Shown here: one piece after another, positions 34,837 through 44,061 of the stretch
Layout: each line of letters begins with the position of its first letter
Position numbering within the stretch: position 1 is the stretch's first letter
From: Hungatella hathewayi
GTDB taxonomy: Bacteria > Bacillota > Clostridia > Lachnospirales > Lachnospiraceae
DNA: 64,000 bases
Assembly: GCA_025149285.1 (NCBI GenBank)
Contig: CP102274.1
Location: forward strand, 1,999,501-2,063,500
Direction of reading: 5' to 3'
Notes under the pieces: generated by a model
What the model was told of the DNA's origin: nothing
Database searches by the model: none
What the model saw: the letters and a program-made list of their open reading frames with translations, nothing else
Program-made: the position numbers and the translations under genes

Positions 34837-36330
34837 GTGGATCAGGAAACGAGAAAAAGTAATTTTCTAATATTTATGACAGACCAGCAGCTGGGAACGA
34901 CCCAGCAGAGCGGAGGTTCGGCTTATATGCCGAATCTGGAACGGCTGAAGCGCCATGGAGTGACGTTTCAGGAGGCGTATTGCCCCTCTCCCCACTGCTG
35001 TCCCAGCCGCGCCAGTTTCTTTTCCGGATTGTATCCCTCGGAACACGGTATATGGAATAATATTGATCTGGCAGATGCATTTTCCCATGGCTTAAATGAA
35101 GGCATCAGGCTCTTTTCAGAAGATTTAAAAGAAGCGGGATATCAGATGTATTTCAGCGGAAAATGGCATGTCAGTGCAGAAGAAGGTCCGGGAGACCGTG
35201 GGTTTGGTCCGTGGATCTATCCGCCGCAGGAGGGACGGTATAAGCAGTGGAAGAAAACCCCCTTCATGGGAGACTGGGACTGGCTTTTGGAGGATGACTA
35301 TATTACAGAGGTAAGGGGACGTGGTGACGGTGAGATTTCCAGAGTCGGATTTCCTCCATATACCCAGTATGGTGTAAAAGAAAATCCTTTTGGTGATGGT
35401 GACGTAGTCTCCTGTGCAGAGGACTGGCTGGAAAAGGTAAGCGAAGAGGAGCCTTTCTGTATGTATGTCGGTACACTGGGGCCTCACGATCCATACTTTG
35501 TTCAGGAAGAGTATCTGGATCTCTATCCGGATGAATCGATGGAACTGCCGGTGTCGTGGACTGACCGGATGCTTGACAAACCGAATCTCTACAGAAGGAC
35601 GAGGGAGCGGTTCGATCAGCTTGATGAGACTGAACAGAAACGTTCTCTGAAGCATTACCTGGCTTTCTGCTCTTATGAGGACGCATTGTTTGGCAGACTT
35701 CTGGATGTGCTGGAGCGGAGAAATCTTCTGGAAAATACAGTGGTTTTGTATGTTTCAGATCATGGAGATTATGCCGGTGCCCATGGATTATGGACGAAAG
35801 GTCTTCCCTGCTTTAAGGAAGCGTATCACATCTGCTCTGTTATGGGGTACGGCGGAATAAAGGCGGAGGGTGCTGTAATTGGCCACAGAGTATCGCTTTT
35901 GGACTATGCGCCTACATTTTTAGATCTGGCAGGTATCCTGAAGGCGGACGTTATAGCAGGAAGGCAGAGATTTTCTGGATATTCCTTAAAACCGTTTCTG
36001 GAAGGACGTATTCCGGAAAACTGGCGCGAGGAAACTTACACACAGAGCAATGGAAACGAGTGTTATGGGATCCAGCGGAGTATTTTTACTGACGAATACC
36101 ATCTTGTTTTTAATGGATTTGATTACGATGAACTGTATGATCTGAGGAAAGATCCGGACTGTATGAAAAATGTGATAGAGGAACAGCAATACGAGACAGT
36201 TATTTACGATCTGTACAGGAAATTGTGGAGATTTGCATATCTGCATCGGGACGCTTTGGGAGATCCATATATTACGACTGCGCTGGCCAGGTATGGCCCT
36301 GGGATAATCAGGGGAGTGAAACGGGAATAA
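34837..36330 (+). CDS. Cys-type sulfatase
   Basis: A 497-aa sulfatase without signal peptide, so it acts in the cytosol on imported substrate. Metal residues are in FMTDQQ (Asp16, Gln17), the formylglycine Cys54 lies in CCPSRASFFSGLYPSEHG, and GKWH, GPHDPY and SDHGDYAGAHGLW follow. The GTG start at 34837 is two bases behind the LplA stop, so it is coupled to the transporter. It needs the anaerobic sulfatase-maturing radical SAM enzyme, which is not in the window. The target may be a host glycan such as sulfated mucin or a glycosaminoglycan fragment. Confidence 0.9.
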   Translation: MDQETRKSNFLIFMTDQQLGTTQQSGGSAYMPNLERLKRHGVTFQEAYCPSPHCCPSRASFFSGLYPSEHGIWNNIDLADAFSHGLNEGIRLFSEDLKEAGYQMYFSGKWHVSAEEGPGDRGFGPWIYPPQEGRYKQWKKTPFMGDWDWLLEDDYITEVRGRGDGEISRVGFPPYTQYGVKENPFGDGDVVSCAEDWLEKVSEEEPFCMYVGTLGPHDPYFVQEEYLDLYPDESMELPVSWTDRMLDKPNLYRRTRERFDQLDETEQKRSLKHYLAFCSYEDALFGRLLDVLERRNLLENTVVLYVSDHGDYAGAHGLWTKGLPCFKEAYHICSVMGYGGIKAEGAVIGHRVSLLDYAPTFLDLAGILKADVIAGRQRFSGYSLKPFLEGRIPENWREETYTQSNGNECYGIQRSIFTDEYHLVFNGFDYDELYDLRKDPDCMKNVIEEQQYETVIYDLYRKLWRFAYLHRDALGDPYITTALARYGPGIIRGVKRE

Positions 36331-36339
36331 GAAAAAACG

Positions 36340-36383
36340 AAAAGGGGATCCGAACAACCGGGAGTTGTGCGGATCCCCTTTTT
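36340..36383 (+). terminator. Terminator of the sulfatase operon
   Basis: AAAAGGGGATCCG pairs perfectly with CGGATCCCCTTTT. An inner ACAAC/GTTGT pairing and T-rich ends are also present. Confidence 0.92.
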
Positions 36384-36441
36384 ACATCCTGATCCTCCCA
36401 CACAATTAGTTCACAGAAAAATCACCAAATCCCCTCCGGCC

Positions 36442-36479
36442 TTTCAGCTTTCTTTCAGCTTTTCATGCTAGAGTATATT
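36442..36479 (+). promoter_or_regulatory. Direct-repeat box and -10 upstream of the VTC gene
   Basis: TTTCAGC occurs at 36442-36448 and 36453-36459, exactly 11 bases apart, and TATATT follows at 36474-36479. Direct repeats with 11-base period are typical sites of OmpR/PhoB-type response regulators. Confidence 0.5.
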
Positions 36480-36527
36480 TGTAATTTATTTCTGACATTT
36501 ACACAGAGACAAGGAGGCGGAACCGAT

Positions 36528-37268
36528 ATGGCGCAGGAAATTTTTAAACGTTATGAAAAGAAATATCTGCTGACAGAAGAACAGTATCTCGGTCTGAAGC
36601 GGGTGCTTGAGGATCGGATGGAGGCCGATGCATATGGAGTACATACCATTTCCAATATTTACTTTGACACTAAGGATTTTGAACTGATCAGAACTTCCCT
36701 GGATGGGCCTGCATACAAAGAGAAGCTTCGACTGCGTGCCTATGGGCAGGTTAACGAGAAGAGTATGGTATTTCTGGAAATGAAGAAGAAATACAGCGGT
36801 GTGGTATATAAAAGGCGAGTTCCAATGGAACTTGCATCAGCTGTCCGATATTTGAATGACGGAATTCTTCCGGAGCTGGAAAATCAGATATTCCGGGAAA
36901 TACAGTATATGAAGCAACGGTATCGTTTGAAACCGGCGGCGTACGTGGCTTATGACCGTGTGGCGTGTTCCTGCAAAGCGGACCAAGAACTGCGGGTAAC
37001 CTTTGACCGGAACATACGCTGCAGAACCGAAGGATTGGATTTACAGGCCGGAACCTATGGGACTTCACTGCTTGAGGAGGGCAGGGTTCTGATGGAAGTG
37101 AAAATACCGGGAGCGATGCCGGTCTGGATGAGCCGCGGATTTTCGGAGCTTGGTATCTATCCCGTATCATTTTCAAAGTATGGACGTTACTACAGGGAGT
37201 ATCTGGTGAACGCGGAGAGGCTGGGACGCTGTGGAAGAGATAGAGAAGGAGGGCGTGACTGTGCTTAA
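36528..37268 (+). CDS. VTC domain polyphosphate polymerase-like protein
   Basis: A 246-aa protein with the VTC catalytic tunnel fold: RYEKKYLL near the N terminus, SNIYFDTKDFELIR, KLRLRAYG, FLEMKKKYSGVVYKRR, and the late VLMEVKIPG and FSKYGRYY. The alternating basic residues and acidic metal ligands match polyphosphate polymerases of the VTC4 family. AAGGAGG is upstream of ATG 36528. It forms a three-gene unit with DUF4956 and a lipoprotein, an arrangement common in Firmicutes. Whether it makes polyphosphate here is inferred. Confidence 0.82.
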   Translation: MAQEIFKRYEKKYLLTEEQYLGLKRVLEDRMEADAYGVHTISNIYFDTKDFELIRTSLDGPAYKEKLRLRAYGQVNEKSMVFLEMKKKYSGVVYKRRVPMELASAVRYLNDGILPELENQIFREIQYMKQRYRLKPAAYVAYDRVACSCKADQELRVTFDRNIRCRTEGLDLQAGTYGTSLLEEGRVLMEVKIPGAMPVWMSRGFSELGIYPVSFSKYGRYYREYLVNAERLGRCGRDREGGRDCA

Positions 37269-37938
37269 CACTATTTTGACAGAAACAGTCAGCTCCGGAA
37301 TTACACTGCCGCAGCTGATCCTTTGCACATTAACATCACTGGGAATTGGAATTGTGCTGGCATTTCTCCATACATATAAAAATACGAGTTCAAAAAATTT
37401 TGTGATGACGTTAGCGATCCTGCCTGCGGTGGTGCAGGCGGTGATTATGCTGGTAAACGGTAATCTTGGAACAGGTGTTGCTGTGATGGGCGCATTTGGG
37501 CTGGTGCGTTTCCGGTCTGCGCCGGGCAACGCCAGGGAGATCGGAAGCGTATTTCTGGCCATGGCAATCGGCCTGGCGACCGGTATGGGATATCTGGGGA
37601 TTGCGGTTCTTCTGCTTCTTATAATCGGAGCAGCAATCCTGATTTTGACCGAAATTCCCTTTGGCAGCCAGTCATTTTCACAGAAGGAGCTGAAGGTAAC
37701 CATACCGGAAAATCTGGATTATGCCGGGATTTTTGATGATTTATTTGAAAAATACACAAAGAGCGCAGAGCTTATGAAGGTTCGTACGACTAATATGGGG
37801 AGTCTTTATGAGCTGTGCTACCGGATCGAATTAAAAAAGGAAGAAGAAGAGAAGGCGATGCTCGATGACATTCGGTGCAGAAATGGAAATCTGACAATTG
37901 TATGCGGCAGGATCGCGGAGAACAGAGAGGAATTGTAA
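37261..37938 (+). CDS. DUF4956 membrane protein
   Basis: A 225-aa protein. Four hydrophobic helices lie within the first ~140 residues, including the conserved NLGTGVAVMGAFGLVRFRSAPG, followed by a cytosolic ferredoxin-like tail with KLKVTIPENLDYAGIFDDL-type sequence. GTG 37261 is the start, eight bases after AGGAGG, and overlaps the end of the VTC gene. DUF4956 regularly accompanies VTC proteins and is probably the membrane partner or channel. Confidence 0.82.
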   Translation: MLNTILTETVSSGITLPQLILCTLTSLGIGIVLAFLHTYKNTSSKNFVMTLAILPAVVQAVIMLVNGNLGTGVAVMGAFGLVRFRSAPGNAREIGSVFLAMAIGLATGMGYLGIAVLLLLIIGAAILILTEIPFGSQSFSQKELKVTIPENLDYAGIFDDLFEKYTKSAELMKVRTTNMGSLYELCYRIELKKEEEEKAMLDDIRCRNGNLTIVCGRIAENREEL

Positions 37939-37953
37939 AAAAGGAGAGATAGA

Positions 37954-39708
37954 ATGAAGCGAATTTTAAGACACGGTCTGTTTCTGGCGGTGGCAGGAAC
38001 TATAATTATGACAGGCTGCCAGAGCCAAAACGAAGGTCAGACCTCCGGTTCCATAGTGGCAGAAGAAAATGGGAGCACCGGCAGTACGGAAACCGTGATA
38101 ATCGGAAATGGAGATTCCGTCACAGTGACAGGAACGGGAGCCGCGGTGGACCAGCGTGTCGTGACAATTACGGCAGCGGGAACGTACCGGCTCAGCGGGG
38201 AACTTACCGACGGCCAGATTGCAGTGAATGCAGGCAAAGAGGATGAGGTCAGCCTGATTCTCGATGGGTTTACAATATCCAATACCAGTTCGTCCGCTGT
38301 CTATGGGATCAAAAGCGGAAGCATCACGATTATCACAGAAGAGGGAACCGACAATGTCATATCCGACGGAACCGAATACCAGTATGAGGAAGAAGGGGAG
38401 GATGAACCGGATGCGGCTGTATTCAGCAAGGATGATATCATTCTGGAGGGCAGCGGTATGCTGACTGTCACCGGCAATTACGGATGCGGAATACGAAGTA
38501 AGGATCATCTGACTGTGAAGTCGGGAACGTACGTGATTGACACAGTTCAGGATGCCGTGAAGGGAAAAGATTCTGTGAAAATAGAAGGCGGCACGTTCAC
38601 CTTAAAAGCAGGTGAAGACGGAATCCAGGCCAGTAATGACGAGGAGGAGGACAAGGGCTATGTAGAAATTTCCGATGGAACCTTTTCCATCACAGCAGGA
38701 GCCAAGGGAATTAAGGCGGTGACGCGTCTGGAGATATCAGGAGGAACCATCGACATTGATTCGGAGGATGACGCAATCCATTCCAATGGTGACGTGAACA
38801 TTACCGGAGGGACTTTTACAATTGCCACGGGAGATGATGGTATTCACGCGGATAACCGGGTGGTAATCGACGATGGAACCATTATGATCATAGAGAGTTA
38901 TGAAGGAATCGAAGGACTGATGGTTGATATCAACGGAGGTGTCATCGATCTTACGTCGGAAGACGACGGATTGAATGCAGCGGGCGGAAATGACGGTTCC
39001 GGTAATCTGGAGTTTGGAAGGGAAGGCCGGCCGGGCGGCATGAGAGGAGAAAAAACGGATGGTGCCGGCGGTGCTTTTGGAGCGGCAGAAGGTGCTTATA
39101 TCAAAATTACAGGAGGAGAGATAAAGATCAGTGCATCAGGCGACGGTATCGATTCCAACGGTGATTTCTATATGGAAGGGGGAACTGTAATCGCAGAGGG
39201 ACCGACAGACAATGGAAACGGAACGCTGGATTACGATGGAACCGGAACGATCACCGGAGGTATCTTTATGGGAACGGGAAGTTCGGGGATGGTTCAGTCG
39301 TTTTCCGAAGACTCTGCACAAAATGTGATTGTGGTGTATTTCACCAGTACAAAAACAGCCGGGACAGAGTGGAAGCTTACAAGCGGAGACGGAACGGTGG
39401 AACTTACGGGAAATCCGGCTAAGGAGTACTCTTCCCTGATCGTAAGCTCCCCGGATCTGAAAGAAGGGGAGACGTATCAGCTGACTGCGGGAGAAGAATC
39501 CATGGAGATCACTGTATCAGGGAGGATCACCCAGTCCGGTACGCGGTCCGGCACAGGCGATGCCATGCCGGGAAAACGAGGTGCTGACGGCGGTGGCGGG
39601 GAAAGAAAACCGGGAGAAGGACAGCGTCCGGGAGGACAAAAGCCCGAAGGGGAGCCTAAGCCCGAAGGGGAACCGCAAAGGGAAACAGCTCCGGATCAGA
39701 AAGAATGA
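37954..39708 (+). CDS. Beta-helix lipoprotein, DUF4353 carbohydrate-binding domain type
   Basis: A 584-aa surface lipoprotein. The signal peptide ends in MTGC at about residue 23. From about 100 to 460 it has repeats of the type I.GGT..I..GDDGI.A, each ~22 residues, forming a right-handed beta helix with many acidic turns (SEDDAIHSNGD, TGDDGIHADNR). The C-terminal ~45 residues are a Gly/Pro/Glu/Lys tail with KPEGEP repeats. It shares an operon with the VTC and DUF4956 genes, the place taken by CotH-type proteins in related clusters. Acidic turns suggest calcium or polyphosphate-related surface binding, but this is not shown. Confidence 0.8.
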   Translation: MKRILRHGLFLAVAGTIIMTGCQSQNEGQTSGSIVAEENGSTGSTETVIIGNGDSVTVTGTGAAVDQRVVTITAAGTYRLSGELTDGQIAVNAGKEDEVSLILDGFTISNTSSSAVYGIKSGSITIITEEGTDNVISDGTEYQYEEEGEDEPDAAVFSKDDIILEGSGMLTVTGNYGCGIRSKDHLTVKSGTYVIDTVQDAVKGKDSVKIEGGTFTLKAGEDGIQASNDEEEDKGYVEISDGTFSITAGAKGIKAVTRLEISGGTIDIDSEDDAIHSNGDVNITGGTFTIATGDDGIHADNRVVIDDGTIMIIESYEGIEGLMVDINGGVIDLTSEDDGLNAAGGNDGSGNLEFGREGRPGGMRGEKTDGAGGAFGAAEGAYIKITGGEIKISASGDGIDSNGDFYMEGGTVIAEGPTDNGNGTLDYDGTGTITGGIFMGTGSSGMVQSFSEDSAQNVIVVYFTSTKTAGTEWKLTSGDGTVELTGNPAKEYSSLIVSSPDLKEGETYQLTAGEESMEITVSGRITQSGTRSGTGDAMPGKRGADGGGGERKPGEGQRPGGQKPEGEPKPEGEPQRETAPDQKE

Positions 39709-39785
39709 GTGGTGAATAGGATTCCAATTCTCCTTTTTTATGGTAAAATAGCCATAGAAAAGGAAAACAGGAGGTTTGACAGACT

Positions 39786-40313
39786 TTGAAAAATAAAATC
39801 TGGCTGGATCAATTGAGAGCAGAAGACAGGGATACCGTTTTTTCCCTGACTTCTGATCCGGAAATCGTAAAATATATGCGTTTTGGGACTCACAAGGTGC
39901 CGGAGGAGGCGGAAGAACTCATCCGGAATTATACGGAAAAGGGAAACTACGGCTTTTTGATACGGCTGACGGACAGTGGGGAACCGATAGGAGTAGCCGC
40001 CATGAAACACGATGAGGAGAACTGCCTGGAGTATTCGGTTTCGCTGTTCAGTTTTCAGAGATTCTGGAATCAAGGGTACAATACTGCCGCAGTGGAATTA
40101 TTGAAGACATTTGCGCAGGAACAGGGAATCAGGAGTCTGAACGCTTATGTGGTGGAAGAAAATCACGGGTCGAGAAAAGTGATGGAGAAATGCGGATTTC
40201 ACAGAACGGACATTCTTCATTTTGACGATTTCCCTTCCGGCCTGTACGTTTACTCTTTGCAAATTGGATCAGGAGATGAAAAACAGGAGCAGGCGGCTGC
40301 CGAAACACCGTGA
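39786..40313 (+). CDS. GNAT family N-acetyltransferase
   Basis: A 175-aa enzyme of the RimJ/RimL-like branch: LDQLRAEDRDTVFSL at the N terminus, QRFWNQGYNTAAVELLKTFA (acetyl-CoA loop) and NAYVVEENHGSRKVMEKCGF. TTG at 39786 is the start, with AGGAGG eleven bases upstream; no ATG is available. Substrate unknown. It overlaps nothing and is followed by a DUF4272 gene. Confidence 0.82.
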   Translation: MKNKIWLDQLRAEDRDTVFSLTSDPEIVKYMRFGTHKVPEEAEELIRNYTEKGNYGFLIRLTDSGEPIGVAAMKHDEENCLEYSVSLFSFQRFWNQGYNTAAVELLKTFAQEQGIRSLNAYVVEENHGSRKVMEKCGFHRTDILHFDDFPSGLYVYSLQIGSGDEKQEQAAAETP

Positions 40314-40380
40314 CTGTTACAGGACACGGGGATATGGGAGCCGCAGTATATTGGAATTAGTAGTCAGAAAGGATAACACC

Positions 40381-41613
40381 ATGAAACTGTTTGGAAAGAA
40401 AGCTCAGCCGAAAAAGGAAGAGCCAAAGATGCAGGAAGCAGTTCTGACCCTGTATGCCTGCAGAAAAGACGTGAAAACGGTGCCGGATCTTGCCTGCCGC
40501 CTGTTTTCTGAAGTGATGGACAAGATTCTTTATACGGATGAAGATGAATTTCACATTCAATTTAAGGATGGCACCGGAGTTCAGTTTCATCTGGTCACCG
40601 ATGCAGAGGAAACAGAAGTACAGTCAAAGGGGATGGCCAGTTTCTTTTCCCGGGCTCCCCTGGAGAATGAGGCGGTGAAGGACGCAGCTCTCTGCCAGAT
40701 TCGCCTGTTTAACTGCATCATAGGAATCCGGTTCGAAATTGATGGGGACAGCAACAGGACAAACTACATTGTTAACACCATTTATGGCATGGCAGGAGAA
40801 CTCAGCGCTTTTGTGTTGTATCCCAATATGTACCTGTATCACTGGGATGGCCGTCTGCTGCTGTCGATTGACGGAAAGAGTGATTTTGAGGAGTTTTATC
40901 CCCAGGCAAGCACCACGATTCTGGATCGGGAGGAGAAAGAAAAGGAGGCCGACAGAGAACGGAAAATGCGTTCCATTGCCATTTTAAAGGAGAAGGGGAT
41001 TCCCTATCTTGAGCATTTGAAGGCGTCGGTGTTTGAAGCAGAATGTATAATTCCGGACAAGGAAGTGGTCGTTCATCGCCTTGCCTGTACTTTTGCCGCT
41101 TGTGTCCAATCTGAAATATATACCAGCGGACAGTTTGAAAACTGCGCAGAAACAGCAGCGGAAGAGATCGCTCAGCTGGAGAAGAACTATCAGATTTCGG
41201 AATGGCTGTCAACGGAAGAACGGGACTATCTTGAAAATCCGGATAAGGATCCGGCGCTTCATAACCGGTTTGGCTGGCGGTATGAGTGTTGTTCGGTACT
41301 TTTGTGGGCACTGTCCATGATTGAACTGAAGGAACCGACAGAAATCTGCAATGCCTCTGAGCTCGGTGCAATCATGTGGAACCATACCTTTGACAGTCTG
41401 ATGGAAGCATCGGTTCTTCGCAGCCGGGATGAGATTCTCGACATGCAGGATCTTGTACTGCGGTATGACTGGGCCTGTGTCGATGCGAGGATCCATCACA
41501 GGGAACTCCCGATGCTGAGCGGTGATATTATCTACGAGTGGCATTATGCACTGAACTGGCTGGTGCAGGCCGATGGAATCGCGGACTGGGACAGAGTGAT
41601 AACGACGACATAG
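40381..41613 (+). CDS. DUF4272 domain protein
   Basis: A 410-aa cytosolic protein starting at ATG 40381 with AGAAAGGA upstream. The second half carries the DUF4272 features: RKMRSIAILKEKGIPYLEHL, WLSTEERDYLENP, FGWRYECCSVLLWAL and a C-terminal ALNWLVQADGIADWDRV. The N-terminal 150 residues are a separate alpha/beta part. Function unknown. Confidence 0.72.
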   Translation: MKLFGKKAQPKKEEPKMQEAVLTLYACRKDVKTVPDLACRLFSEVMDKILYTDEDEFHIQFKDGTGVQFHLVTDAEETEVQSKGMASFFSRAPLENEAVKDAALCQIRLFNCIIGIRFEIDGDSNRTNYIVNTIYGMAGELSAFVLYPNMYLYHWDGRLLLSIDGKSDFEEFYPQASTTILDREEKEKEADRERKMRSIAILKEKGIPYLEHLKASVFEAECIIPDKEVVVHRLACTFAACVQSEIYTSGQFENCAETAAEEIAQLEKNYQISEWLSTEERDYLENPDKDPALHNRFGWRYECCSVLLWALSMIELKEPTEICNASELGAIMWNHTFDSLMEASVLRSRDEILDMQDLVLRYDWACVDARIHHRELPMLSGDIIYEWHYALNWLVQADGIADWDRVITTT

Positions 41614-41629
41614 GGGATTAGAAATCAAA

Positions 41630-41670
41630 GAGAGAATATAGAGGTGGCCGGCCTCTATATTCTCTCCTGT
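41630..41670. terminator. Bidirectional terminator between convergent genes
   Basis: GAGAGAATATAGAGG pairs perfectly with CCTCTATATTCTCTC around TGGCCGG. Confidence 0.85.
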
Positions 41671-41685
41671 TATTATTTGATCAAA

Positions 41686-42297
41686 TCATCGATTTCTTTC
41701 AGCAACCGCCCCCACAGGACATACCTCCTGGCACAATCCGCACCGCAGGCAATGACTTCCGTCAATACGACAGGGAACTCCCGGCGCAATGCATTTTTGC
41801 GGACATGATTCCGTACACTGTCCGCAGCCGATACAGTCATCGGTGATGAAATAGCCGCTCACTTCCTCCTTTGCCCCGCCATAGGAAAAACTTTCCCGGC
41901 TGATGGGGTAGTTAAGCAGGTCAAACCATTCCCCGCTGCCTTCATAAATCAGAAATGCGTCGAGTATATAGCGGCTGTTTCCCGGATAAACCTCATTCAT
42001 GCCCGGATTCTGGAGAAATACCTCATCCACCCACTTTTTATCTGCGAGGCGCAGGCGTCCGGTAAATTTAAGCGACTGGCAATCCGGACACATGGCGCTC
42101 AGCGCGATCTCACCGGTAGCTGTCAGCTGTTTATAAAAAGGCTTTCCTTTCGAGGTTACAATGTACATACCGTCGTCATTGGCAATCATGATGTTGATGA
42201 TCCGGCTCTGCGGATGGCCCCCGGCGTCCACGGTCGCAGCGGACGCTATCTTGACCTGGCGAAACATCGTTACGTATTTTTTTGCTTTTTCGTTCAT
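41686..42297 (-). CDS. Pyridoxamine-phosphate-oxidase-like flavoprotein fused to a 2[4Fe-4S] ferredoxin domain
   Basis: A 203-aa protein. Residues 1-130 are a split-barrel flavin domain (ASAATVDAGGHPQSRII). The C-terminal 50 residues have two ferredoxin motifs, CIGCGQCTESCP and CLRCGLCQEVCP, with extra Cys in QKCIAPGVPC. ATG 42297 has AGGAGG eight bases upstream. Such fusions are probably FMN-dependent reductases fed by ferredoxin in anaerobes. Substrate unknown. Confidence 0.85.
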   Translation of the reverse strand: MNEKAKKYVTMFRQVKIASAATVDAGGHPQSRIINIMIANDDGMYIVTSKGKPFYKQLTATGEIALSAMCPDCQSLKFTGRLRLADKKWVDEVFLQNPGMNEVYPGNSRYILDAFLIYEGSGEWFDLLNYPISRESFSYGGAKEEVSGYFITDDCIGCGQCTESCPQKCIAPGVPCRIDGSHCLRCGLCQEVCPVGAVAERNR

Positions 42298-42557
42298 GTA
42301 AACCACCTCCTGGTAATCCAAGCTTACTCCTTTTGTGAAGAATTGTAAATACTGTGGTTACCCGGATCGATCAAGTACTTCATAAAACGATCTGTTCATG
42401 GATAAGTCCAGACCTCCGCCGGAAAATGAGATTAACAGAATTGCCGCCGTCATGTATAATAGTAGGCAGTGACGTCTGATTTCATTTTCAATGATGGAGG
42501 AAGTGATGGAACGACAGGAACGGGCTGAATCGACGGCAGTATTTTTTTCTTAATCAT

Positions 42558-42589
42558 GACATACAGATGTCCTGTATGTCCGCTATAAT
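42558..42589 (+). promoter_or_regulatory. Promoter with dyad GACATACAG-ATGTC-CTGTATGTC
   Basis: A perfect 9-5-9 inverted repeat (42558-42580) sits where the -35 should be, with TATAAT at 42584-42589. The same box recurs before 44062 at the same distance from its -10. It is the likely site of the WYL regulator encoded in this unit. The remaining intergenic sequence from 42298 shows nothing else. Confidence 0.75.
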
Positions 42590-42628
42590 GAAGAAAAACA
42601 GCAGCCAGGAAGAGCGAAGGAGAACGGT

Positions 42629-43027
42629 ATGACAGAATCGAATAAAAAGGTAATCCTGAAGAGCAGGATCGAGCAGATATGGGACGTAGTGACGGATTTA
42701 AACGATTACAGCTGGCGCAGTGATCTGCAGAAAATTGATATACTGGAGCCTGGAAGGAAGTTTGTGGAGTACACGAAGGAGGGATATCCGACCACCTTTG
42801 TGATTACCCGGTTTGAGCCGCCGCACCGGTATGAGTTTACCATGGAGAATGGTAATATGACAGGCACCTGGGCGGGCGTGTTCCGCCAGACGGAAAAGGG
42901 CTGCGAGGCGAATTTTACAGAGCGGGTGGACGTGAAGAAGTGGTTTATGAAACCCTTTGTCCCAGGCTTTTTGAAAAAACAGCAGGAACAGTATTTTCAG
43001 GACTTAAAGGCGGCACTGGGTGAGTGA
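42629..43027 (+). CDS. SRPBCC family protein
   Basis: A 132-aa START/SRPBCC-fold protein: VILKSRIEQIWDVVTDLNDY at the N terminus, FVITRFEPPHRYEFTMENGN in the middle and a C-terminal helix with KKQQEQYFQDLKAAL. These bind hydrophobic ligands in a cavity. It is first in an operon with the WYL regulator, under the GACATACAG dyad. Confidence 0.82.
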   Translation: MTESNKKVILKSRIEQIWDVVTDLNDYSWRSDLQKIDILEPGRKFVEYTKEGYPTTFVITRFEPPHRYEFTMENGNMTGTWAGVFRQTEKGCEANFTERVDVKKWFMKPFVPGFLKKQQEQYFQDLKAALGE

Positions 43028-43068
43028 GCACTTGTGGAAAGAACTGTCATGAATAACAGGAGGTGTTT

Positions 43069-43974
43069 ATGAAAATCGACCGATTAATCGGAATCCTGTC
43101 TATCCTTTTGCAGCAGGAAAAGGTGACTGCACCCTATCTGGCCGAGAAGTTTGAAGTATCCCGGAGAACCATCAACCGGGATATCGAAGACATCTGCAAA
43201 GCGGGCATTCCCCTTGTAACGACGCAGGGCCCCAATGGGGGGATTTCCATTATGGAAGGGTACCGGATCGACAGGACCGTACTGACTTCGTCGGAGATGC
43301 AGTCTATTCTGACCGGCCTCCGAAGCCTGGACAGCGTTTCCGGCACGAACAAGTACCAGCAGCTTATGGACAAGCTGGCTATGGGAAATTCGTCCATTCT
43401 GACCTCGAACAGCCATATTCTGATTGATTTATCCTCGTGGTATAAATCATGCCTTGCACCGAAGATTGAACTGATTCAGGCGGCGATCGACGCCAGGGAA
43501 TACATCAGCTTTGCGTATTTCGGGCCTTCCGGGGAGAGCCGAAGGAAGCTGGAGCCGTATCTGCTGGTCTTCCAGTGGTCCTCCTGGTATGTGTGGGGAT
43601 ACTGTACGGAACGTGAGGATTACCGGCTGTTCAAATTAAACCGTATGCTGGAACTGAAAGCGCTGGCTGAACATTTCGCGGAGCGGAAGGTTCCGGCGTA
43701 TGATATGTCGCCTGACAAGGCATTCCCGCCGCGGATTTCTGTCACAGCAGTCTGTGAAGCGGATATGAAGTGGCGGCTGATTGAAGAAAGCGGACTGGAG
43801 AGCTTTCAGGAGCGGGAAGATGGAAAGCTGGTATTCCATTCCTGCTTTTCCGACCGGGGAAGCGTCTTTAGCTGGCTGCTCAGTATGGGAGATCGTGTAG
43901 AACTGGTGGAACCGGAAGAACTTCGGGAGGAATTTGCTGCGATGGCAGAAAATATTTGCCGCATTTACCGGTAA
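43069..43974 (+). CDS. YafY-type regulator (HTH + WYL domain)
   Basis: A 301-aa DNA-binding protein. The N-terminal HTH_11 domain reads KIDRLIGILSILLQQEKVTA and LAEKFEVSRRTINRDIEDICKAG. The WYL domain starts near residue 140 (YISFAYFGPSGESRRKLEPY, WSSWYVWGYC). A winged C-terminal extension follows. ATG 43069 has CAGGAGG upstream. The identical box in the promoters before and after this gene suggests that it controls both units. Confidence 0.87.
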   Translation: MKIDRLIGILSILLQQEKVTAPYLAEKFEVSRRTINRDIEDICKAGIPLVTTQGPNGGISIMEGYRIDRTVLTSSEMQSILTGLRSLDSVSGTNKYQQLMDKLAMGNSSILTSNSHILIDLSSWYKSCLAPKIELIQAAIDAREYISFAYFGPSGESRRKLEPYLLVFQWSSWYVWGYCTEREDYRLFKLNRMLELKALAEHFAERKVPAYDMSPDKAFPPRISVTAVCEADMKWRLIEESGLESFQEREDGKLVFHSCFSDRGSVFSWLLSMGDRVELVEPEELREEFAAMAENICRIYR

Positions 43975-43976
43975 TG

Positions 43977-44011
43977 ATGACATACAGCTGTCGTGATTAA
44001 AGTGGTATTCT
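43977..44011 (+). promoter_or_regulatory. Second WYL-type promoter box
   Basis: ATGACATACAGCTGTCGTGAT at 43977-43997 repeats the GACATACAG(A/C)TGTC core of 42558-42571. TATTCT at 44006-44011 lies 23 bases after TACAG starts, against 22 in the first promoter. Confidence 0.65.
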
Positions 44012-44061
44012 GGGATTGTTAAGGAAAAGACCACAGGAGTGGTGGAAAAGAGGACAACCGG

